Source of the DNA: VRUE01 sp963714155 | GTDB taxonomy: Bacteria > Actinomycetota > Thermoleophilia > Solirubrobacterales > 70-9 | Direction: 5' to 3' | Length of the DNA stretch: 64,000 bases | Assembly (NCBI GenBank): GCA_963714155.1 | Contig: OY970236.1 | Span: 930,001-994,000 of the forward strand | In this document: piece after piece, positions 24,120 to 31,676 of the stretch | How positions within the stretch are numbered: the stretch's first letter is position 1 | Layout of the letters: each line of letters begins with the position of its first letter | Notes under the pieces: generated by a model | Told to the model about the DNA's origin: nothing | The model's database searches: none | The model's input: the letters and a program-made list of their open reading frames with translations, nothing else | Translations under genes and position numbers: made by a program

Positions 24120-25901
24120 TTAGCTCGCGTAGAGCTTCTCGATCTCGTCTTCGTGCTTGCTGGCCACAACCGCGCGCTTGACCTTCAGCGTCGGCGTCAG
24201 CTCGCCGCTTTCCTGCGACAGGTCGCGCGGCAGGATCGCCACCTTCTTGACCTGCTCGACCCGGGCGAATTTCTCGTTGATCGTCGCCACGTGGTCTTCG
24301 ATCGCTTTCAGCACGTCCTGGTTCTTGGCCAGCTGCTCGGCGTCCTCGGGCAGGCCGTGCTCCTTGGCGTAGGCAACCGCGTCTTCGGGGTCGAGGGTGA
24401 CCAGGGCGACGAGGTAGGGCTTGCGGTCACCGACGACGACGCACTGGGAGACCAATGGGTGCTGCTTGATTTCGTTCTCGAGGTTGGCCGGGGTGATGTT
24501 CTTGCCGCCGGCGGTGATGATGATGTCCTTCTTGCGGCCGGTGATCTTGATGAAGCCCTCGGAGTCGATCTCGCCGATGTCACCGGTGTGCAGCCAGCCG
24601 TCGACGATCGTCTCGCGGGTCGCCTCCTCATTCTTGTAGTAGCCCTGGAAGACGTTGGGGCCCTTGACCAGGATCTCGCCGTCGTCGGCGATTTTGATCT
24701 GGCAACCCGGGAAGGGTTTGCCGATCGTGCCGACCTTGAAGTCGTCGGGCGAGGAGATCGTCGCCGCGGTCGAGGTCTCGGTCATGCCCCAGCCCTCGAG
24801 CACGAGGACGCCGGCGGCGTCGAAGAAGCTGAGGATCTCGGGGTTGATCGGGGCGGCGCCGGAGACGGCGAGGCGCAGGTTGCCGCCGAAGAGGCCGCGG
24901 ATCTTGGAGAGCACCTGCTTGTCGGCGAACTCGTACTGCTTGCGCAGCAGGAAGCCGGGTTTGCGGCCGGAGCGCTCGGCGGCGCGCATCTTCTTGCCGA
25001 CCTCGATCGACCAGTTGAAGATCGCCTTCTTGATGCCGCCCTCTTTCTCGATGCCGCTGCTGGCGGCGCCGTAGATCTTCTCGAAGATGCGCGGCACCGA
25101 AGGGAAGTAAGTCGGCTTCAGCTCGCCCAGGTTGGGCAGGATCTTGAGCGGATCGCGCTCCCAGTAGGCGATCGTGGCGCCGAGGTCGAAGCTGCCGAGC
25201 TGGATCAAGAGGGCGAAGGAGTGGGCGAGGGGGAGGTAGAGGTAGGTGAGGTCTTCTTCCTCGATCACGCTGGTCTCGTTGACCATGTCGAGCATCGCCC
25301 GGTAGTTGCCGTGGCTGATGATGCAGCCCTTCGGCGGGCCGGTCGTGCCCGAGGTGTAGATGAAGGTGCAGATGTCGTCCTTGCTCACGGACTTCCAGCG
25401 TGCCTCCCACTCGGCGCCGTCGCGAGCGTTGCCGCGGGTCGCCAGGTCCTCGAGTGAGATCGCGTCCTCACAGGAGCCGGTCATCCGCACCACGTGCTCG
25501 AGCAGCGGCAGCTGCTCACGGACGGCGCGGATCTTCTCCATCTGTTCGTCGTCCTCGACCACCACCACCTTGGCGTCGGAGTTCTCCAATACGTACTGGC
25601 ACTCCTCGGGCGAGTTGGTCTGGTAAATCGGCACTACGACGGCGCCGGCCGAGAGCGCGGCGAAGTCAAAGTAGGTCCACTCGGCACGGGTGTTGCCGAG
25701 GATCGAGACCTTGTCGCCCTTGGCGACACCGAGGTCGATCAGGCCGAGCGAGAGCGAACGCACCGTCTCCAGCACCTCGTCGAAGCTGCGATCGACCCAG
25801 CTGCCGTCCTGCTTGAAGCGCACCGCGGGCGCACTGCCGTAGAGCTTGGCGGAAAGCGGCAGCAGATCCGCCAGCGTCGACGATTTGGTTCCCCGCTCCA
25901 T
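24120..25901 (-). CDS. Long-chain acyl-CoA synthetase (AMP-forming, FadD15/FACS-like)
   Basis: Activates fatty acids to acyl-CoA through an acyl-AMP intermediate. The 593-residue protein has the P-loop-like motif YTSGTTGPPKGC at residues 182-193, the adenine-site motif GWGMTETST, the linker motif DGWLHTGDIGEID and GRKKDIIITAGGKNITP containing the conserved Lys-rich hinge. The overall architecture (no signal peptide, ~600 aa, VFQGYYKNEEAT) fits mycobacterial FadD15-type enzymes. It starts about 25 nt before a small HTH gene on the same strand; convergent with the propeller gene. Confidence 0.92.
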   Translation of the reverse strand: MERGTKSSTLADLLPLSAKLYGSAPAVRFKQDGSWVDRSFDEVLETVRSLSLGLIDLGVAKGDKVSILGNTRAEWTYFDFAALSAGAVVVPIYQTNSPEECQYVLENSDAKVVVVEDDEQMEKIRAVREQLPLLEHVVRMTGSCEDAISLEDLATRGNARDGAEWEARWKSVSKDDICTFIYTSGTTGPPKGCIISHGNYRAMLDMVNETSVIEEEDLTYLYLPLAHSFALLIQLGSFDLGATIAYWERDPLKILPNLGELKPTYFPSVPRIFEKIYGAASSGIEKEGGIKKAIFNWSIEVGKKMRAAERSGRKPGFLLRKQYEFADKQVLSKIRGLFGGNLRLAVSGAAPINPEILSFFDAAGVLVLEGWGMTETSTAATISSPDDFKVGTIGKPFPGCQIKIADDGEILVKGPNVFQGYYKNEEATRETIVDGWLHTGDIGEIDSEGFIKITGRKKDIIITAGGKNITPANLENEIKQHPLVSQCVVVGDRKPYLVALVTLDPEDAVAYAKEHGLPEDAEQLAKNQDVLKAIEDHVATINEKFARVEQVKKVAILPRDLSQESGELTPTLKVKRAVVASKHEDEIEKLYAS

Positions 25902-25925
25902 GCGGGGGAGGAGTCTAGTTAAGAG

Positions 25926-26111
25926 CTAGTTGGGACGGGCTTCGTGGCGTTGTCGCCCGCCCGTAACGCTGCGCAGCGAAGTCTCGAACAGGGACTTGTC
26001 GATGCGGCCGTGGAAGATCGGGATGCCCATCTGCACGCACTTGCCGATCACCTCCTGTCGCTTCATGTGAAGCTCCTCGGCAAGCTCGGACGGCGTCAGG
26101 TGATTGGCCAC
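25926..26111 (-). CDS. Small helix-turn-helix DNA-binding protein
   Basis: The 61-residue product reads MANHLTPSELAEELHMKRQE (residues 1-20), then VIGKCVQMGIPIFHGRID, a compact HTH that resembles excisionase/IF2-N-like winged modules and is probably a regulator. The start is GTG 26111: GGGAGG (26118-26123 on the complementary strand) is 6 nt upstream, which rules out the longer frame. A consensus promoter lies upstream (26150-26177). The next gene on this strand is the acyl-CoA synthetase 24 nt away, so they may be co-transcribed. Target unknown. Confidence 0.75.
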   Translation of the reverse strand: MANHLTPSELAEELHMKRQEVIGKCVQMGIPIFHGRIDKSLFETSLRSVTGGRQRHEARPN

Positions 26112-26149
26112 GGCGGACCTCCCTTGATCGTTGAAAGTGGGTAGGGAGA

Positions 26150-26177
26150 TATTTACCCCAGATCGCGGACGTGTCAA
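26150..26177 (-). promoter_or_regulatory. Sigma70-type promoter of the small HTH gene
   Basis: On the minus strand a perfect TTGACA (26177-26172) is followed by a 16-nt spacer and TAAATA (26155-26150). The -10 is 39 nt before the GTG, leaving room for the GGGAGG ribosome-binding site. Best vegetative-type promoter in the window. Confidence 0.7.
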
Positions 26178-26218
26178 ACGACCGGGCTCCAATCGAGCCG
26201 CCGCGGGCGGGGAGCCGG

Positions 26219-26224
26219 GATAAT
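26219..26224 (+). promoter_or_regulatory. -10 element (GATAAT) for a leaderless DsbA-like mRNA
   Basis: GATAAT in the context GGGATAATGC ends 6 nt before ATG 26231, so the expected transcription start coincides with the A of the start codon. No Shine-Dalgarno sequence is present. No clear -35 box. Confidence 0.5.
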
Positions 26225-26230
26225 GCTGCG

Positions 26231-26980
26231 ATGCCCGCCACCGCCGAGAAGCAGAAGCCCGAGCCGGCCGACATACCGATCCCGCCTCGCGGCCGGATCT
26301 GGATCGTGTTGGCGCTGACGATCACCGTGGGGCTGATCGGCTACGCGATCGTCAGCATCTCCACCCAGGAGGCCGGCGACGAAGTCGTCCACCTGCAGGG
26401 AATCTCCGAAGCGCAGGAAATCTTCGGCGGCGTACCGCAGGAAGGCGATCGCTTCGGCTCCGCCGACGCGCCGGTCTCGATCCAGGTCTTCAACGATCTG
26501 CAGTGTTCGAGCTGCCGTGACGACTTCCTCAGCACTATCCGGGGCCTGGCCAACGGCTATGCCCGGCCCGGCGACGTGAAGCTGCTCTACCGCCACTACT
26601 CGAACAGCGAGAACGTCCAGCAGCTCGGGTTCTACGGCGCCGAGGCAGCTGCAGCCCAGGGCTATGGCTGGCAGTACATCTACCTCTTCTTCCGCAACCA
26701 GGACGAAGCCGAACGCTTTGGGATCGACCAGGACTACCTCGACACGATTGCCGGCGGCATCGAGGAACTCAACGAGCCCGAATGGCTGCAATACCTGGAA
26801 GACAACGGCGGCTCCGACGGCGCGATCAGCCAGGAGCTGCAGGGCTACGAGGAACTCGGGCGTGATCTCGGCATCCGCACCGGGCAGGCCGCGATCGTCA
26901 GCGGCCCGGGTGGCACCCGCACCCTTCAGGACGGCCCTTCGCTGGCCGAAATCGAAGCCGCAATCGAAGCGGTCCAGTAG
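26231..26980 (+). CDS. Membrane-anchored DsbA-family thiol-disulfide oxidoreductase
   Basis: The 249-residue protein has a short Pro/Lys-rich cytoplasmic lead, one membrane helix (about residues 21-43) and an exported thioredoxin-fold domain. Its active site is Cys92-Ser-Ser-Cys95 (DLQCSSC), followed by the helical insertion of DsbA/DSBA-like proteins (residues ~125-200). The C-terminus ends with a TGQAAIVSGPGG strand where a cis-Pro would be expected (here AAI rather than TP-P), so catalysis may differ. It probably oxidises or reduces exported proteins. ATG 26231 is chosen on the -10 spacing; a GTG at 26171 would overlap the opposing promoter. Confidence 0.85.
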   Translation: MPATAEKQKPEPADIPIPPRGRIWIVLALTITVGLIGYAIVSISTQEAGDEVVHLQGISEAQEIFGGVPQEGDRFGSADAPVSIQVFNDLQCSSCRDDFLSTIRGLANGYARPGDVKLLYRHYSNSENVQQLGFYGAEAAAAQGYGWQYIYLFFRNQDEAERFGIDQDYLDTIAGGIEELNEPEWLQYLEDNGGSDGAISQELQGYEELGRDLGIRTGQAAIVSGPGGTRTLQDGPSLAEIEAAIEAVQ

Positions 26981-26997
26981 TTCCTGCTCGCGTCTGG

Positions 26998-27003
26998 GAT
27001 AAT
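26998..27003 (+). promoter_or_regulatory. -10 element of tRNA-Pro
   Basis: GATAAT, again in the context GGGATAAT, lies 10 nt before the tRNA 5' end. The hexamer 17 nt upstream is not close to TTGACA. Confidence 0.45.
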
Positions 27004-27013
27004 CGCCGCCTCT

Positions 27014-27087
27014 CGGGGCGTGGCGCAGCCTGGTAGCGCGCACCGTTCGGGTCGGTGAGGTCCCCGGTTCAAATCCGGGCGCCCCGA
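27014..27087 (+). tRNA. tRNA-Pro (anticodon CGG)
   Basis: A full cloverleaf is visible. The acceptor stem is CGGGGCG (27014-27020) with CGCCCCG (27080-27086), discriminator A at 27087. The D arm contains CCTGGTAG. The anticodon stem CACCG/CGGTG encloses the loop TTCGGGT, giving anticodon CGG (reads CCG, Pro). The T arm is CCCGG/CCGGG with TTCAAAT in the loop. The 3' CCA is not encoded. It is flanked by the DsbA-like gene and a minus-strand membrane gene; I saw no duplicated 3' end or integrase suggesting use as an attachment site. Confidence 0.97.
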
Positions 27088-27101
27088 TTGGAAGTTTGGC
27101 C

Positions 27102-27584
27102 TCAGCTGGGCGGCGGGCCGCCGTCGCCGCTCGGCAGCAGGATCGCCGCGACCAGGGCGGAGGCGCCCGCGGCGAGGCCGGCGGCGGTGATACTGAGGGC
27201 GAGGCGGCCCGAGCTTTCCGAGGCCACCACTGCCAGGGCGACGGCCTCGCTTGCGATCAAGGCCAGGAGAGTGGCCACGGCGTAGCCGGTGGCCAACGGC
27301 TGGGCGCGCTCAGGATGGCGGAAGCGCGCTTTCAGCGGCTCGGGCAGCTGTCGGTTCGGCGAGAAGTAGCGCAGCTCGATCGCCAGGGCGAGGACCACCA
27401 CCGGGATGATCTGCGTCACCGCTTCGTAGTAGCCGGTGCTGGCATGGCCTTTGACGAGCACGATCGTCAGCACGAAGGCAAGCAGCGGCGCCGCAAACAG
27501 AAGCACCGTGATGATCGACGCGGCCCGCGCCTGGATCCATGCGATCATTTGGCGATCGTAACTCGGGAGATCGGGCCGGAGCAC
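27102..27584 (-). CDS. Four-helix integral membrane protein of unknown function
   Basis: The 160-residue product has about four hydrophobic segments: SIITVLLFAAPLLAFVLTIV, TQIIPVVVLALAIELR, ATGYAVATLLALIASEAVAL and the C-terminal LAAGASALVAAILL, with a short basic loop (FRHPERAQPL) between. I chose GTG 27584 because GGAGG lies 5 nt upstream on this strand; the in-frame ATG at 27548 has no such site. No family recognised. It ends 15 nt from the tRNA. Confidence 0.6.
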   Translation of the reverse strand: MLRPDLPSYDRQMIAWIQARAASIITVLLFAAPLLAFVLTIVLVKGHASTGYYEAVTQIIPVVVLALAIELRYFSPNRQLPEPLKARFRHPERAQPLATGYAVATLLALIASEAVALAVVASESSGRLALSITAAGLAAGASALVAAILLPSGDGGPPPS

Positions 27585-27621
27585 TACTTCCTCCGATCTG
27601 CCGGGTCATGTGTTGGGACAG

Positions 27622-28731
27622 ATGCGCAGACTCCTGCTTATTCCGCTCGCGATTGCGCTCCTGGCGCTTACCCCGGCTATGGCCGGGTCGCGCGTCGGCG
27701 CCGCGCCGCCGGGCTTCATCGGTATGTCGCCGCAGGGATTCCCGGGCGCAGATGACTTCGCCCTGATGCGCGAAGCCGGGGTCACCTCGGTGCGGCTGCC
27801 GATGAACTGGTCCGGAATCGTGCCCGAGGCCCGCGATCGCTTCGATCCCCACTGGGAATTTCTCGACGAGCAGGTCGAATACATCGCCGAAAACGGCATG
27901 CACCCCTTCATGTTCATCTGGGGCACGCCGGCGTGGGTCTCGCCACGACTCGGTGCCGAACCGGTCTCGACCGCCCGCCAGCGCCGCGCCTGGCTGCAGT
28001 TCCTCCACGCGGCCGTCTCCCGGTATGGCCCCCAGGGCAGCTTTTGGCGCGAGCATCGGAAGTTGCCGCGTCGGCCCGTTCGCCAGTGGGAGATCTGGAA
28101 CGAGGAGAACATCGTCACCTTCTCCAAGGAACCGGATCCGGAGCGCTTCGGCCGGTTGATCCGCATCTCCGGTGGCCTGCTTCACCGTGAGGATCCGGGC
28201 TCGACTGTGATCCTCGGCGGCCTCTTTGGACGACCCCTGCAGATCCCGCCGAACGTCAGTTCCGATGGCTTTCTGGCCAACCTCTACCGGGTGCCGGGCA
28301 TCAAGCGCTACTTCGACGGCGTTGCCCTCCACCCCTACGTCGCCGACGCGGGCGTACTCGGGGGCCAGATCGAAAACCTGCGGGCGGTGATGAGCTTCAA
28401 TGGCGACGCGGCGACGCCGCTCTACGTGACCGAGATGGGCTGGGGCTCGGCCGGCTTCGAGTCCCGTTGGGAGCGCGGGCCGCGCGGCCAGGCGCGCGAA
28501 CTCGATCGTTCCTTCGCGCTGCTGACCGGCAACCGGCGGCGCTGGCACATCGGCGGCGTTTGGTGGTTCTCCTGGACCGATCAGGCCGGGTCCTGCCAGT
28601 TCTGTGACTCCGCCGGCCTGCTCACTGGTCGGCGCGAAGCGAAGCCAGCTTGGTACCGCTTCAACGCCTGGACCGGTGGCGATGCCGCCATCGTGCCCCG
28701 CGCCTCCGCCAGCGCCCTGCGCGGCTCCTGA
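27622..28731 (+). CDS. Secreted glycoside hydrolase, clan GH-A (GH5/GH39-like)
   Basis: The 369-residue protein has a signal peptide (RRLLLIPLAIALLALTPAMA) and a (beta/alpha)8 barrel pattern. The proposed acid/base Glu is in WEIWNEEN (Asn-Glu pair typical of clan GH-A) and the nucleophile Glu is in LYVTEMGWGS. Early strand residues VTSVRLPMNWSGIVPE fit the first beta strands. Substrate cannot be told from sequence. Start ATG 27622 (GTG 27610 is an alternative adding four residues). A Cys pair in SCQFCDSAG near the C-terminus may form a disulfide. Confidence 0.82.
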   Translation: MRRLLLIPLAIALLALTPAMAGSRVGAAPPGFIGMSPQGFPGADDFALMREAGVTSVRLPMNWSGIVPEARDRFDPHWEFLDEQVEYIAENGMHPFMFIWGTPAWVSPRLGAEPVSTARQRRAWLQFLHAAVSRYGPQGSFWREHRKLPRRPVRQWEIWNEENIVTFSKEPDPERFGRLIRISGGLLHREDPGSTVILGGLFGRPLQIPPNVSSDGFLANLYRVPGIKRYFDGVALHPYVADAGVLGGQIENLRAVMSFNGDAATPLYVTEMGWGSAGFESRWERGPRGQARELDRSFALLTGNRRRWHIGGVWWFSWTDQAGSCQFCDSAGLLTGRREAKPAWYRFNAWTGGDAAIVPRASASALRGS

Positions 28732-28818
28732 GCCCTGGACGCCGCTCCCAGCGCCGTTATGGACTTATGAGTGGGCGCGAGTTACGTTGCTTTCAGTACC
28801 ACTGCAATTGGGAGGCCA

Positions 28819-30219
28819 ATGGCTTGGATTGACATATCAGCGGTTGCCGCCGCGCTCGCCATCATCTGCGCCTGGCTTGTCGTCGTCCTTTTGCGCCGCG
28901 CGCGCCGCTCCCAACGGCGCTTCGAGATCCTCGGCAGGGTCGCCGCGGTCTCGGAGTCAGCCGATTCCCTGGAGAAAACCTTCGAGGCGATCTGCGACAT
29001 CCTCGTCCCCGAGATTGCCGACTTCTGCATGATCGACGTGATCGAGGAGGGCGAGCCCAAGCGGGTCGCCGCGCGGGTCTCTTCCAACGGCAGCGCGGCG
29101 GCCGAGCAGAGATTGAGGGACCGCCAGCCCTCGCTGCCCGAATGGATGGTCAGCGGCGAGGACGGCTCGCTCGAACCGCGCTTCTTCGAGCGAATGTCCG
29201 AGCGTGACTTGCGCGAGCTCGCCCGTGACGAGGACGATCTCTCTTTCCTGCGCGGCCTGCACATGCGCTCCGCGATCACGCTCGCCCTGCAGGCCCGCGG
29301 CCAGGTCAAGGGCACGCTCACCCTCGGGGTCGCCTGGTCGGGCCGGCGCTACAACAAAGACGACGTGCGTTTTGCCTGGATCCTCTCGGGGCGGGTGGCG
29401 CTGACGCTGGACAACAGCGGGCTCTTCGCCGACCTCGAGCAGGCGGAAGCGGCGCGGGCGGAGATTGCCGAAACGCTGCAACGCGGCCTGATGCCGCCGC
29501 CGCTCCCGCACATTCCCGGCTGGTCGCTGGCGGCGATGTACCGGCCCGCGGGAGCGGAGAACGAAGTCGGCGGCGACTTCTACGACGCCTTTCCGGTCGT
29601 CGACGGCTGGATGCTGGTGATCGGTGACGTGACCGGCAGGGGTGCTCACGCCGCTTCGATCACCGCCCTCGCTCGTTACACCCTGCGCACCGCGGCGGCC
29701 CTCACCAACGATCCCCAGATCGCCCTGGCCACGCTGAACCGCGCCCTGCTGGCTCGTCCCGACACCTCGCTCTGCAGCATCGCTGCGCTGACGCTCAGCG
29801 ACGACCCACGGCAACCGGTGCGGATGGCCGTCGCCGGCCACCTGCCGCCGCTGCTTGTCGACGGCGAGGAGGTGCGCGAGGCTGCCGCGAGCGACCAGGT
29901 GCTCGGCGCATTCGCCGAGGGCGAGTGGCGGATCGGCGAGTGTCAGGTTGAGTCGGGGCAGCAGCTGGTGATCACCACCGATGGCATCGTCGAGGCCGAG
30001 GGTGAGGCGGGGCGCTTCGGCGAGGAGCGCTTGCGGGCCGAGCTTGCCGGTGCCGGCAACCCCGCCGGGACCGTGCAGCGCCTTGAAGGCGCCCTGCGGG
30101 CCTTTACCGCTGACACGCTCGATGACGACGTGGCAATTCTCGCGATCTCTCGCTCGGCCGAGGGAGCAGTGCCGCCCGTGCCCGTCGTTGGCAGGGTGGG
30201 CATCAGCGGCAATGGCTGA
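28819..30219 (+). CDS. GAF-SpoIIE (PP2C-type) serine phosphatase with N-terminal membrane helix
   Basis: Proteins of this kind (RsbU/RsbP-like) dephosphorylate anti-anti-sigma factors and so release stress sigma factors. The 466-residue product has a single membrane helix (about residues 4-27), a GAF-like sensor domain (~50-190) and a SpoIIE domain (~215-450). The metal-binding Asp motifs EVGGDFYDAF (near residue 249) and VIGDVTGRGAHAA are present, plus TLDDDVAILAI at the end. ATG 28819 follows GGGAGG at 28810-28815 (3-nt spacing) and places the membrane helix first. A sigma/anti-sigma pair lies 1.5 kb downstream. It overlaps the next gene by 8 nt. Confidence 0.9.
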   Translation: MAWIDISAVAAALAIICAWLVVVLLRRARRSQRRFEILGRVAAVSESADSLEKTFEAICDILVPEIADFCMIDVIEEGEPKRVAARVSSNGSAAAEQRLRDRQPSLPEWMVSGEDGSLEPRFFERMSERDLRELARDEDDLSFLRGLHMRSAITLALQARGQVKGTLTLGVAWSGRRYNKDDVRFAWILSGRVALTLDNSGLFADLEQAEAARAEIAETLQRGLMPPPLPHIPGWSLAAMYRPAGAENEVGGDFYDAFPVVDGWMLVIGDVTGRGAHAASITALARYTLRTAAALTNDPQIALATLNRALLARPDTSLCSIAALTLSDDPRQPVRMAVAGHLPPLLVDGEEVREAAASDQVLGAFAEGEWRIGECQVESGQQLVITTDGIVEAEGEAGRFGEERLRAELAGAGNPAGTVQRLEGALRAFTADTLDDDVAILAISRSAEGAVPPVPVVGRVGISGNG

Positions 30220-30616
30220 GGCGCCGGAGACCATGGTCGGGCGGCTCTTCAACGCCTTCAATCAGCGCGACGCTGAGGAAATCGTCGAGCTTTGCTCTGC
30301 CCGCATGGAGTTCTTTGCGCTCACTGCGGAGGAGGTGGGCCGGGGCGCGCCTTACGTCGGGCCGGACGGCTTGCGCGACTACCTCAACGACGTGGAACAG
30401 TTCTGGGAAGAACTTCTGATCACCCCGGGGCGGATTGAGCGCCGCGAGGATCGCCTGCTTGTCATCGGTCGCGTCTTCGTGCGCAATCGCGAGCTCGGGA
30501 TCCGCGATATGCCGGTCGCCTGGATCTGGCAGATAAAGGAGGGGCTCTTCGTGCGGGGCGAGGTCTTCGCTGATCCCGACGAGGCGATCAGCTGTTTCGC
30601 GCGCCCGCCGGCGTGA
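30212..30616 (+). CDS. SnoaL/NTF2-like small protein
   Basis: The 134-residue product begins MAEAPETMVGRLFNAFNQRD and has the SnoaL_2 pattern: an N-terminal helix, 'YVGPDGLRDYLNDVEQFW', then RIERREDRLLVIGRVFVR strands and a final AWIWQIKEGLFVRGEVF. This fold covers enzymes and ligand sensors; function cannot be assigned. It starts inside the last codons of the phosphatase (ATGGCTGA, 8-nt overlap) and so is co-translated with it, suggesting a link to that signalling pathway. The 3' end overlaps mscS by 29 nt on the other strand. Confidence 0.75.
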   Translation: MAEAPETMVGRLFNAFNQRDAEEIVELCSARMEFFALTAEEVGRGAPYVGPDGLRDYLNDVEQFWEELLITPGRIERREDRLLVIGRVFVRNRELGIRDMPVAWIWQIKEGLFVRGEVFADPDEAISCFARPPA

Positions 30617-31502
30617 GCGCCCCGAGCACTTCCTCGGCCAGCTGCGAGCCGTCCTCGGGCCGCAACGGCGTGGCGCTCACTCGCAGCACGACGCTCTCTT
30701 CGTCTACTTCCTCCAGCGAGACACTCGGTGGATAGCGGGTTGGCACCCGGATCGCCGCCAGCAGCTGTTCCTCGATTCGGCGCGGGCTGGCCGCGTGGGA
30801 GAAGCGAGCTTTGAGGTCGACTTTGGGTGGCTCGCGCAGCGGCACCACGACGAGGCTGATCAGCACACTGTTCGGTACCTGCAGGCGGTCAGCTCCCTGC
30901 ACCAGGGTGGCGTAGAAGAGGCCCAGCGAGCTGACCGTCCCTTCCAGGGAGCCGGCCAGGGCGCCGCCGACCAGGCGCACGCGTTCGCCAACCCGGAACG
31001 GCCGCGTGCTCTGCAGGACGATGCCGGCAAAGAGGCTGCCCAGGGTCTGCTGGGCGGCGAGCCCGAGCACGATCGCGGTGAAGGCGCCGCCGACGGCCAG
31101 GGTGGCGGCCGTGACCCCGGCGATCCGCAGCGCCAGCACGACGACGGCGGCCATCGCGAAGAGTCGGATCAGGAAGCCGAGGGTGCCGGCGGTCGCCGGG
31201 TCAACGCGCCGGAACAGGCGTGGCGAGATCCAGCGCACCAGCCAGTGGCTGCCGGCCGAGCCGACGATGATCAAGATCACCACGGTTGCCGCGCGAACCC
31301 ATGATCCGTAGCCCGGCAGCAGCTCGTGGCGCCGGTAGTAGACGACGAGGACCGCGGCAAGCACGATCAAGGCGACCAGGAGGCCGCCAAGCGCCCGACC
31401 CGGCGAATGCGGCTCCAACTCGTGGCCGAGCCCGACCTCCTGCCAGGAGTGGCTGCGGGTCTCGAACAGCTCGCGGTTGAGTTTCCGCCGCGGTGCGGGC
31501 AT
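30588..31502 (-). CDS. MscS-family small-conductance mechanosensitive channel
   Basis: Releases solutes on hypo-osmotic shock. The 304-residue protein has about four membrane segments: LLVALIVLAAVLVVYY, a second at ~70-88, a third at ~107-128 and the pore helix around LAVGGAFTAIVLGLAAQQTLGSLFAG (residues ~137-162). It then has the MscS beta domain signature RPFRVGERVRLVGG...GTVSSLGLFYATL with VPNSVL, and a C-terminal alpha/beta domain. It is convergent with the SnoaL-like gene and divergent from the anti-sigma gene, with the stress promoter between. Confidence 0.88.
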   Translation of the reverse strand: MPAPRRKLNRELFETRSHSWQEVGLGHELEPHSPGRALGGLLVALIVLAAVLVVYYRRHELLPGYGSWVRAATVVILIIVGSAGSHWLVRWISPRLFRRVDPATAGTLGFLIRLFAMAAVVVLALRIAGVTAATLAVGGAFTAIVLGLAAQQTLGSLFAGIVLQSTRPFRVGERVRLVGGALAGSLEGTVSSLGLFYATLVQGADRLQVPNSVLISLVVVPLREPPKVDLKARFSHAASPRRIEEQLLAAIRVPTRYPPSVSLEEVDEESVVLRVSATPLRPEDGSQLAEEVLGALTPAGARNS

Positions 31503-31576
31503 CGGCAGTGGTCCTTCCCGGGTTGGCGATGGGCGCGCTCGTAGCGGCTACCCGACCGCGGTTCGCGGAAACGGCC

Positions 31577-31602
31577 GTTTTGTGCGCAGTGCCCACGGGT
31601 AC
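31577..31602 (+). promoter_or_regulatory. SigB/SigF-type stress promoter upstream of the anti-sigma gene
   Basis: GTTT (31577-31580), a 16-nt spacer and GGGTAC (31597-31602) match the GTTT-N(14-17)-GGGTA(T/C) consensus of SigB/SigF-group sigma factors. It lies 75 nt before ATG 31677. The cognate type of sigma factor is encoded at the end of the next gene, so autoregulation is likely. Confidence 0.65.
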
Positions 31603-31676
31603 CGTTGGCCTAGGACGAGACGGTTATGCTCGCGGTGCGCGGGGAACAGGCTCTCCAGCGGGAAGACGAAGCGACG

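Noticed and set aside
24153..25457. 434-codon plus-strand open frame
   Set aside because: It is exactly antisense to the acyl-CoA synthetase, is rich in Asp/Leu/Val/Gly shadow composition, and has no recognisable motif.
27014..27087. tRNA-Pro as an integration site
   Set aside because: No integrase gene or repeated tRNA 3' end was seen within the window.
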